Shown here piece after piece: positions 7,065-12,589 of a stretch of DNA of 14,491 nucleotides; the stretch's first letter is position 1; every line of letters begins with the position of its first letter. The notes below the pieces were generated by a model. That model did not search any database, was not told where the DNA came from, and worked only from the letters and a program-made list of their open reading frames with translations. The stretch lies in assembly GCA_050742535.1 (NCBI GenBank), contig JBOGIQ010000132.1, positions 1 through 14,491 of the forward strand. The letters are read 5' to 3'. This DNA is from Gp6-AA40 sp050742535. Its GTDB lineage: Bacteria; Acidobacteriota; Vicinamibacteria; Vicinamibacterales; UBA2999. The translations under genes were made by a program, and so were the position numbers.

Positions 7065-8422
7065 TAAGTCTTCGCTCCCACCGGGCTCTGCGCTTCAGCG
7101 CGCGCGGCGCGCGCGATCATCTCCTTGACTTCCGGATTCGGCGCCGGTGCCTCGGTCTCGCGCACCAGCGGCAGCGTGCCGGTGACGGTGACGAATGGCG
7201 CACCCGCGACGAGGAGCTGCTCGGCCGGGAACCGCGTGATCACTTCGTGGCCGGTTTCGGTCACGACGATCTCTTCCTCGATTCGCGCCGCGCTCCACCC
7301 GTCGGACGCGGGCCAGTAGGTCTCGAGCGCGAACACCATCCCGGGCTTGATCTCGTGCGGATGGTCGAGCGAGACGAGCCGGCTGATCATCGGCTTCTCC
7401 CAGATCGCCAGGCCGACGCCGTGGCCCATCTGCAGCGCGAAGGCCGATTCTTCGTCGGGGAACCCGAACTCCTGCGCCTTCGGCCAGACCGAGGCGACTT
7501 CCGTGGTCGTGCGGCCGGGACGAATCAGCTCGATCGACGCGTCGAGATAGTCGCGGCACCGCTTGTAGGCGTCGACCAGCGCATGCGACGCCGAGCCGAT
7601 CGCGAAGCAGCGGTAGTAGCAGGTGCGGTACCCCATGTACGAATGGAGGATGTCGTAGAACACCGGATCGCCCGGCCGGTAGACGCGATCCGAGAACACG
7701 TGCGGGTGCGGGCTGCACCGCTCGCCGGAAATCGCGTTGACGCCCTCGACGTACTCCGACCCCATCTCGTAGAGCCGCGAGGCGACGAGCGCCACGGCGT
7801 CGTTCTCGCGCATGCCCGGCTTCATCGCCTTGTAGAGGTCGTAATACGCGGCGTCGACCATGCCGGCCGAATGCGTCAGCAGCGAGATCTCGTCCGGCGT
7901 CTTGATCTCGCGCGCGTTCGACATCAGCTGCTGGCCGTCAACGATGTTCAGGCCTTCCTTCTGCAGCGCGAACAGCACCGGCGGCTCGACCACGTCGACG
8001 CCGACCGGCTCCTTGTGCAGCCCGCGCGACTCGAGCTCGATGCGGATCTTACGGGCCACGTCCTCGGAGCGGCCCATCTCGGGCGTCATCGCGCCGCGCA
8101 TCAGCGGGATGCCGGCGCGCGACCGCTCGCCGAGCCAGTCGCAGTAGATGCGGTGATGCTTGGCGGCGGAGCCGAAGTCCCAGAGAATCGGCTCGTCGTT
8201 CTGCGGCAGCAGCGTGAAGCGGCTGATCTTGTCCTGTGCCCAGGTGCCGATGTGCGTCGCCGTGATGTAGCGGACGTTGTTCATGTCGAAGCAGAGCACC
8301 GAGCCCAGCTCCGACTCCGCCAGCAGCTTCTTGATGCGCGCGAGGCGCTCGCGGCGCAGCCGATCGAAATCGATCCGGCGCTCCCAATCGACGGCCATCG
8401 TTCCGTAAGTTCGAATCGCCAT
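7064..8422 (-). CDS. M24-fold enzyme (Xaa-Pro peptidase / creatinase / DddP-like) with a substituted metal ligand
   Basis: A 452-residue two-domain protein: an N-terminal creatinase-type domain (about 20-180; FDMNNVRYIT is typical) and a C-terminal pita-bread M24 domain (about 185-420). Expected metal ligands are D257 (FYDI), a second Asp 11 residues later, H334 (MGHGVGL), E367 (ALET) and E382 (RIEEEI). The second Asp position is C268, in GYRTCYYRCF. Four of five ligands remain. This argues against a standard Xaa-Pro dipeptidase and leaves a creatinase-like, lyase-like (DddP) or otherwise changed hydrolase possible; I cannot choose between these. The ATG at 8420-8422 has AGAGGGA upstream. Its position between E1-beta and E2, overlapping E2 by one base, implies a role linked to the dehydrogenase complex or its substrate supply. 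Confidence 0.85.
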   Translation of the reverse strand: MAIRTYGTMAVDWERRIDFDRLRRERLARIKKLLAESELGSVLCFDMNNVRYITATHIGTWAQDKISRFTLLPQNDEPILWDFGSAAKHHRIYCDWLGERSRAGIPLMRGAMTPEMGRSEDVARKIRIELESRGLHKEPVGVDVVEPPVLFALQKEGLNIVDGQQLMSNAREIKTPDEISLLTHSAGMVDAAYYDLYKAMKPGMRENDAVALVASRLYEMGSEYVEGVNAISGERCSPHPHVFSDRVYRPGDPVFYDILHSYMGYRTCYYRCFAIGSASHALVDAYKRCRDYLDASIELIRPGRTTTEVASVWPKAQEFGFPDEESAFALQMGHGVGLAIWEKPMISRLVSLDHPHEIKPGMVFALETYWPASDGWSAARIEEEIVVTETGHEVITRFPAEQLLVAGAPFVTVTGTLPLVRETEAPAPNPEVKEMIARAARAEAQSPVGAKT

Positions 8423-8434
8423 AGTTCCCTCTTG

Positions 8435-8569
8435 GTGGCCTGGGTTACCTAAGTTGCCTGGGTTACCTAAGTTGCCTGGGTTGCCTGGGTTGCCTAGGTG
8501 GCCTGGGGTGATTGGGTGGCCTGGGGTGCCTCCGTTGTCTCCTACCCAGGCTACTCAGGCTACCCAGCT
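8435..8569. repeat. 9-bp repeat array, about 15 units, with an internal inversion
   Basis: The whole spacer between E1-beta and the M24 gene keeps a 9-bp phase. Plus-strand units are GTTGCCTGG, GTTACCTAA and variants from 8435 to about 8533. The last three units, 8543-8569 (TACCCAGGC type), are the reverse complement of that family. Segments 8474-8490 and 8544-8560 pair at 15 of 17 positions, so the transcript could form a long hairpin. The array supplies the E1-beta TAG stop codon (8568-8570) and ends just before the ribosome site of the M24 gene. Confidence 0.9.
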
Positions 8570-9593
8570 ACCTATTCACCATCGACCGAGCGAGATCGAA
8601 CGCCTGCTTCTCCGTCGGCACCGTCACGTCCTCCAGCGACGGCGAGAACGGAATCGGCACGTGCATCGCGCAGAGGCGGCGCACCGGGCCGTCGAGGTCG
8701 TAGAACGCACCCTCCTGGACGGTTTGCGCCAGCTCGGCGGCGACGCTGTAGCGGCCGTACCCTTCGTCCATCACGATGCAGCGCGAGGTCTTCTTCACCG
8801 AGTTGATCAACGTCTCCTCGTCGAGCGGCCACGTCGTGCGCGGATCGACGACTTCGGCGCTGATCCCGACTTCCTCGAGCATCGCCGCCGCGCCGAGCGC
8901 CACCTGCACCATGCTGCTCGTGGCGATGAAGGTGATGTCGCGGCCTTCGCGTTTCACGTCGGCCACGCCCAGGGAGATCACGTATTCCTCGGTCGGCACC
9001 AGCCCTTTGACCTTGGTGTAGCTGATCTTGTCCTCGAAGAAGACCACCGGATTGTTGTCGCGGACGGCAGCCTTGAAGAGGCCTTTCGCGTCGTACGGGG
9101 TCGACGGCACGACGACCTTCAGTCCGGGAATATGGCTCGGCCAGGCGTGCAGCGATTGCGAGTGCTGCGCCGCCGACCGCCTGGTCGCACCCATCGTCGC
9201 GCGAATGACCATCGGCACGTTCCACTTGCCGCCGGACATGTAGTGAATCTTGGCCGCCTGGTTGCCGATCTGGTCCATGACCAGCATCAGGAAGTCGCCG
9301 AACATGATGTCGGCGATCGGGCGCATCCCCGTCATCGCGGCACCGACGCAGAGGCCCGTGAAACCGACTTCCGAGATCGGCGTGTCGATGATGCGGTTGG
9401 GACCGAACTCTTCAACCAGCCCCTTGAGCACTTTGAAGGTCGTCCCCGCCTCGGCCACGTCCTCACCCATCAGGACGACCGTCGGGTCGCGGCGCATTTC
9501 TTCGGCAATCGCCTCGCGGACGGCGTCGCCGAAACCGATTTCCTTCGTCGCGTCGCGCGTCGGCGCGACGGTCGCTGTGGCTGCTTCAGGCAT
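8568..9593 (-). CDS. TPP-dependent 2-oxoacid dehydrogenase E1 component, beta subunit
   Basis: A 341-residue E1-beta of the acetoin/pyruvate/branched-chain class. Recognisable segments are EDVAEAGTTFKVLKGL, DTPISEVGFTGLCVGAAMTG (with E75 at the position of the cofactor-activating Glu), KIHYMSGGKWNVPMVIR, AAQHSQSLHAWPSHIPGLKV (H144) and the transketolase C-terminal domain from about 215 (VVDPRTTWPLD). With E1-alpha it forms the alpha2beta2 heterotetramer that decarboxylates a 2-oxo substrate and acylates lipoyl-E2. The start ATG (9591-9593) lies inside the end of the E1-alpha gene (8-bp overlap) with a GAGG site, so translation is probably coupled. The stop codon lies in the 9-bp repeat array. 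The substrate is not fixed by the sequence. Confidence 0.94.
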   Translation of the reverse strand: MPEAATATVAPTRDATKEIGFGDAVREAIAEEMRRDPTVVLMGEDVAEAGTTFKVLKGLVEEFGPNRIIDTPISEVGFTGLCVGAAMTGMRPIADIMFGDFLMLVMDQIGNQAAKIHYMSGGKWNVPMVIRATMGATRRSAAQHSQSLHAWPSHIPGLKVVVPSTPYDAKGLFKAAVRDNNPVVFFEDKISYTKVKGLVPTEEYVISLGVADVKREGRDITFIATSSMVQVALGAAAMLEEVGISAEVVDPRTTWPLDEETLINSVKKTSRCIVMDEGYGRYSVAAELAQTVQEGAFYDLDGPVRRLCAMHVPIPFSPSLEDVTVPTEKQAFDLARSMVNR

Positions 9594-10587
9594 AGATGTC
9601 CTCGGTCACGCGGCTGGGATCCGGGTAGGGCGCGTTGACCGCAAACTCGACCGCCGCATCCATCTCTTTCACCAGTTTTTCCTGGATGGCGTCGAGCGTC
9701 GCACGATCGGCCATGCGGTTGTCCATCAGCCACTGTCCATGCAGCGTGATCGGGTCCTTCTGCGTGACCCACTCCTGCTCTTCCGCCTTCGGCCGGTAGT
9801 ACGCCCGGGCGATGTCTCCGACGTGATGACCGTGATAGCGGTAGGTGATGCACTGCAGGAACGCCGGGCCCTCGCCGCGGCGCGCGCGCTCGATGTAGCG
9901 CGAGGCCGTCTGGTAGACGGTGCGCACGTCCTGGCCGTCGATGGTATGCGTCGCGATGCCAAACGCCTCCGGGCGCGCCGCGACGTCGCCGGCCGTGGCT
10001 TCCTTGAAGTGCGTGTACTCGTTGTAGCTGTTGTTCTCGCAGACGAAGATGACCGGCAGCTTCCACAGCTGGGCGAGGTTCATCTCCTCGTAGAGGATGC
10101 CCTGGCCGAGCGCGCCCTCGCCGAAGAAGCACACTGCGACGCGCCCGTTCTTCAGATACTTCGACGCGTAGGCCGCGCCCGTGGCGATGCCGGCGCTGCC
10201 GCACACGATGGCGTTGGCGCCCAGGTTGCCGGTGGCCGGATCGGCAATGTGCATCGATCCGCCCTTGCCTTTGCAGTAGCCCGCTTCCTTGCCGAGCAGC
10301 TCGGCGAACATGCGATCCGGCGTGGCGCCCTTGGCCAGGCAGTGTCCGTGGCCGCGGTGCGTGCTGGTGATGTAGTCGTCGGACTTGAGCGCCTCGCAGA
10401 CGCCGACGGCGATCGCTTCCTCACCGATGTAGAGGTGCGCGAGCCCGGGCATCAGCGCACGGGTATAGAGGTCGTTGACGCGCTCCTCGAACAGCCTGAT
10501 CGCGATCATCTGCTCATACAGACGCAGCAGTTTTTCCTTTCCGATCTGCACTGCGGCATCAGTCGCCATCTTCGTGGCGGTGGTCAT
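9586..10587 (-). CDS. TPP-dependent 2-oxoacid dehydrogenase E1 component, alpha subunit
   Basis: A 333-residue E1-alpha most like the acetoin-dehydrogenase/pyruvate branch. It has RLFEERVNDLY, LYIGEEAIAVGV, DYITSTHRGHGHCLAKG, CKGKGGSMHIAD, the TPP/Mg motif from G156-E157-G158 to N185-N186, and YHGHHVGD near residue 250. The usual GDG is GEG here, which also occurs in branched-chain E1-alpha proteins, so it is not a sign of damage. The enzyme decarboxylates the 2-oxo substrate with E1-beta in the cytoplasm. The ATG at 10585-10587 is supported by AGGAG 7 bases upstream; the later in-frame ATG at codon 7 lacks this. It is the first gene after a roughly 145-bp spacer and so probably leads its own transcript. 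Confidence 0.94.
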   Translation of the reverse strand: MTTATKMATDAAVQIGKEKLLRLYEQMIAIRLFEERVNDLYTRALMPGLAHLYIGEEAIAVGVCEALKSDDYITSTHRGHGHCLAKGATPDRMFAELLGKEAGYCKGKGGSMHIADPATGNLGANAIVCGSAGIATGAAYASKYLKNGRVAVCFFGEGALGQGILYEEMNLAQLWKLPVIFVCENNSYNEYTHFKEATAGDVAARPEAFGIATHTIDGQDVRTVYQTASRYIERARRGEGPAFLQCITYRYHGHHVGDIARAYYRPKAEEQEWVTQKDPITLHGQWLMDNRMADRATLDAIQEKLVKEMDAAVEFAVNAPYPDPSRVTEDIYA

Positions 10588-10635
10588 GCGGGGACTCCTG
10601 AAAGCTTAGCGAGAACGTGGAACAGACAGCCTAAA

Positions 10636-10666
10636 AGTATATTTCTGATCAACGCAGAACTCCCAA
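10636..10666 (-). promoter_or_regulatory. Possible minus-strand promoter for the E1-alpha operon
   Basis: On the minus strand TATACT (complement of 10636-10641) lies in a locally AT-rich patch. A TTGGGA (complement of 10661-10666) stands 19 bases upstream. The -10 is good; the -35 is weak and the spacing long. It lies in the longest spacer within the run, about 50 bp ahead of E1-alpha, where a promoter would be expected. Confidence 0.35.
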
Positions 10667-10671
10667 CTCCC
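10658..10671. repeat. 7-bp direct repeat, two units
   Basis: AACTCCC occurs twice in tandem and is followed by AAAC. It lies in the 10588-10731 spacer between E1-alpha and the dehydrogenase gene. Otherwise this spacer shows only the possible promoter; I see no T-tailed terminator hairpin in it. Confidence 0.55.
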
Positions 10672-10731
10672 AAACCGCGGATACGAGTGTGCCAAATCGG
10701 GAATCGGAGCCGGGATCCGCTGGCGTCGTGG

Positions 10732-11610
10732 TCAGGCAATCCCTGACATGTGAGCCAGCACCGTGTACAGGACGGCGAAATCCTGTTCCCCAAGGCCCTG
10801 CGCGCGTGCGGACGACAAGAACTCGTTGACCACCGCCCCGGTGGGCAACGTCACCTGCACCTCGCGGGCCAGTTCGAGCGCCAGCGTCACATCCTTTTGC
10901 ATCATGTTCGCGCTGAACATCGGTTGCTCGGGCATCGTCAGGACGCACGGTCCCTTGTATTGCACCAGCGGCGAAGCGATCGCGCTATTGGTCAGCACCT
11001 CAATCGCCGTTTCGCGGGCCACGCCGGCCTTCTCCGCCAGAACGACGCTCTCGGCCAACGCGAGCATCTGGACGGCGATACTGATGTTGGTCGCGAGCTT
11101 CATCGACAACGCGAGGCCGTTCTCGCCAATGTAAGTGACTTTCTGCCCGATGTCCTCGAGCAGCGGCTTGGCGCTGTCGAAAGTCGCGCGCTGTCCGCCC
11201 ACCATGATCGACAGCTTGCCGTGTTCGACCATCGAGATGCTGCCCGAGACCGGTGCGTCGAGCATGTCGGCGCCCTTTTCCCGCACCTTCGCTGCCAGCG
11301 CGCGGCTGGTCGCCGGGCCGACCGTGCTCATGTCGATGAGCAGCTTGCCGGCGTCGAGGCCGGCCAGCAGCCCATCCGGTCCCTGCGACGCGCCTTCGAG
11401 CGCTGCGGTGTTGGTCACCATGACGAACGTCGTGTCCGCGGCTTCACACACGGCGCGAGGCGAGGACGCCCACTTCCCTCCCATGGCGACGAGCTCCGGC
11501 TGCTTCGCAGGAAAGAGATCGTAGCCGGTCACCGCGTGGCCCTTGGCCAGCAATCGTTTGGTGATCCGACTGCCCATAGCCCCGAGCCCGACAAATCCAA
11601 GATTAGCCAT
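10732..11610 (-). CDS. 3-hydroxyisobutyrate dehydrogenase-type NAD(P)-dependent oxidoreductase
   Basis: A 292-residue beta-hydroxyacid dehydrogenase. The N-terminal Rossmann motif is GFVGLGAMG (5-13). The substrate segment DAPVSGSISMVEHGKLSIMV follows the family pattern DAPVSGG. The catalytic lysine is K171 with N175 (MKLATN), at the spacing usual for the family. Members oxidise 3-hydroxyisobutyrate, tartronate semialdehyde partners, 4-hydroxybutyrate or similar acids; which one is not visible here. The start is set at MANLGFVGLG (ATG 11608-11610). The open frame continues upstream to 11709, but that extension is low-complexity Ser/Arg and overlaps the VOC gene. It follows the VOC gene by 10 bp, so the two are surely co-transcribed. 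Confidence 0.92.
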   Translation of the reverse strand: MANLGFVGLGAMGSRITKRLLAKGHAVTGYDLFPAKQPELVAMGGKWASSPRAVCEAADTTFVMVTNTAALEGASQGPDGLLAGLDAGKLLIDMSTVGPATSRALAAKVREKGADMLDAPVSGSISMVEHGKLSIMVGGQRATFDSAKPLLEDIGQKVTYIGENGLALSMKLATNISIAVQMLALAESVVLAEKAGVARETAIEVLTNSAIASPLVQYKGPCVLTMPEQPMFSANMMQKDVTLALELAREVQVTLPTGAVVNEFLSSARAQGLGEQDFAVLYTVLAHMSGIA

Positions 11611-11620
11611 GAGTTTTAAC

Positions 11621-12484
11621 CTACTGAATCCTGTCGAGACCTTCCGTGAGCTCGATGTTCGTCCCCCACGGGTCGACGATGAAGGCGATGTTGATGCCGA
11701 GGGCATCAACGCGGCGGAACGTCACAGAGGGCTTAATCCCCTGCCCCTCGAGCCTGGCGAGAAATTCCTGCAGGTTCTTCACTTCGAATCCAATGTGATC
11801 GACGGCACGGCCGGCGGTGGCGACTGTCGGCGTGGTCGATGGGGAAAAATTCATCCGCAGGCCCGGCAGCGTCGCGCTCAGGAACAGCGCGTTCGGTCCC
11901 GCCTGCACCGCCGTGGCGCCAAACACCTTCACATACCAGTCACGCATTGCCGAATTCTGCTCGCCGAAGAAATGCATGTGATGCAGCCTGATCGGTTCCG
12001 GCTGATTCGTCGCCTCGAGCAATTCAACCTTCACATCGTCCGGCCCGTAGACAAATGCGAGCCTGGTGCCAGGGCCGGGATTCGCGACGTCGCCCTTCAC
12101 GTTGTAGCTCGCCGGTGATTCCTCAGCCGTCGCGACGCGGAAGCCGTTGGCCTTCACTCTCGCGAGGGTGGCGTCGAGGTTCGATACCGAAAAGCCGATG
12201 TGGTCGGCGGTGCTCCCCTTGCTGCTGCCTTTGGCGGCCTGCGTCCGCATGAAGATCCACACGTTCGGGATCCTGATCACCTCGCGGCCGTCGGTCCCCA
12301 CTTTGGCGACCACGCCGCCGAGCGCGTCCGCCCAGAATTTCTTGTGGGCGGCGGGATCCGTCGCGTTGACGTGGTGATGGCCGTAGACGATCGGTCCTTC
12401 CTTGGCCGCCACGAGTTGCGCAGAGGCGCGGGAGGCCGGAAGCAGCAGGAACAGAGCGACAACGAAATGCATGATGCGATGCAT
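11621..12484 (-). CDS. Exported two-domain VOC (glyoxalase/bleomycin-resistance fold) protein
   Basis: A 287-residue protein. A signal peptide (MHRIMHFVVALFLLLPASRA then SAQ) is followed by two vicinal-oxygen-chelate domains, at about 30-145 (VYGHHHVNATDPAAHKKFW ... DHIGFSVSNLDATLARVKAN ... VKVELLE) and about 155-285 (LHHMHFFGEQNSAMRDWYVK ... VDHIGFEVKNLQEFLARLEG ... DPWGTNIELTE). His and Glu residues at usual metal-ligand positions are present. The family includes dioxygenases, lyases, isomerases and binding proteins; no substrate can be assigned. The start at ATG 12482-12484 is chosen because GAGG lies 6 bases upstream; an in-frame ATG at 12496 is possible. The frame is open to 13285, but that extension is antisense to the secreted-protein gene. 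It heads the VOC-dehydrogenase pair. Confidence 0.86.
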   Translation of the reverse strand: MHRIMHFVVALFLLLPASRASAQLVAAKEGPIVYGHHHVNATDPAAHKKFWADALGGVVAKVGTDGREVIRIPNVWIFMRTQAAKGSSKGSTADHIGFSVSNLDATLARVKANGFRVATAEESPASYNVKGDVANPGPGTRLAFVYGPDDVKVELLEATNQPEPIRLHHMHFFGEQNSAMRDWYVKVFGATAVQAGPNALFLSATLPGLRMNFSPSTTPTVATAGRAVDHIGFEVKNLQEFLARLEGQGIKPSVTFRRVDALGINIAFIVDPWGTNIELTEGLDRIQ

Positions 12485-12490
12485 GTGAGA

Positions 12491-12494
12491 CCTC
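12491..12494 (-). promoter_or_regulatory. Ribosome binding site deciding the VOC start
   Basis: GAGG on the minus strand, 6 bases before the ATG at 12484. This favours that ATG over the one at 12496 and gives a compact signal peptide. Confidence 0.55.
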
Positions 12495-12504
12495 ATAACC
12501 GTAG

Positions 12505-12524
12505 GGCATCCCTTCAGGGATGCC
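12505..12524. repeat. Perfect palindrome in the divergent promoter region
   Basis: Arms GGCATCCCT and AGGGATGCC around a two-base TC centre form a perfect 9-bp stem. It lies between the VOC start and the -10/-35 elements for both directions. It could be an operator for a dimeric regulator, a REP-like palindrome, or an mRNA hairpin in the VOC leader. It lacks a T-tail and precedes the gene, so it is not a terminator. Confidence 0.7.
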
Positions 12525-12530
12525 GGCGGA

Positions 12531-12559
12531 TTCGGCAGTATATCGCCCTCTGCTATAGT
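12531..12559 (+). promoter_or_regulatory. Plus-strand promoter with extended -10
   Basis: TGCTATAGT at 12551-12559 is an extended -10 (TGn then TATAGT, one mismatch to TATAAT). TTCGGC at 12531-12536 is a weak -35 with an ideal 17-base spacing. Transcription would start near 12566, leaving a leader of about 24 bases before the ATG at 12590. That start site would leave almost nothing upstream of the alternative ATG at 12569. On the opposite strand TATACT (complement of 12537-12542) may be the -10 for the VOC gene, with no convincing -35. Confidence 0.5.
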
Positions 12560-12580
12560 CGCCCCGCGATGGCCAAGGTG

Positions 12581-12585
12581 GGAGG
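12581..12585 (+). promoter_or_regulatory. Ribosome binding site deciding the secreted-protein start
   Basis: A perfect GGAGG lies 4 bases before the ATG at 12590. The upstream in-frame ATG at 12569 has no such site. Confidence 0.65.
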
Positions 12586-12589
12586 ACGT

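Noticed and set aside
7064..8422. Firm assignment as DMSP lyase DddP, creatinase or ectoine hydrolase
   Set aside because: All share the M24 fold, but the substituted ligand and lack of diagnostic neighbours for any of these pathways leave the choice open.
10677..10721. Terminator after the 3-hydroxyacid dehydrogenase gene (GCGGAT ... ATCCGC pairing)
   Set aside because: The stem is only 6 bp with a loop over 30 bases and no T-run.
5682..10746. Long plus-strand open frames opposite the E2, M24 and E1 genes (for example 5682-7055, 7247-8452, 8454-9638, 9250-10746)
   Set aside because: They are antisense to well-recognised genes, read as Arg/Ala/Asp-rich low-complexity protein without motifs, and are expected at high GC.
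11611..11709. N-terminal extension of the 3-hydroxyisobutyrate-dehydrogenase-type gene
   Set aside because: It is a Ser/Arg low-complexity stretch inside the VOC gene; the Rossmann fold begins at MANLGFVGLG, the usual family start.
12200..12589. N-terminal extension of the secreted-protein open frame
   Set aside because: It overlaps the VOC coding region antisense. The promoter, GGAGG and signal peptide all point to the ATG at 12590.
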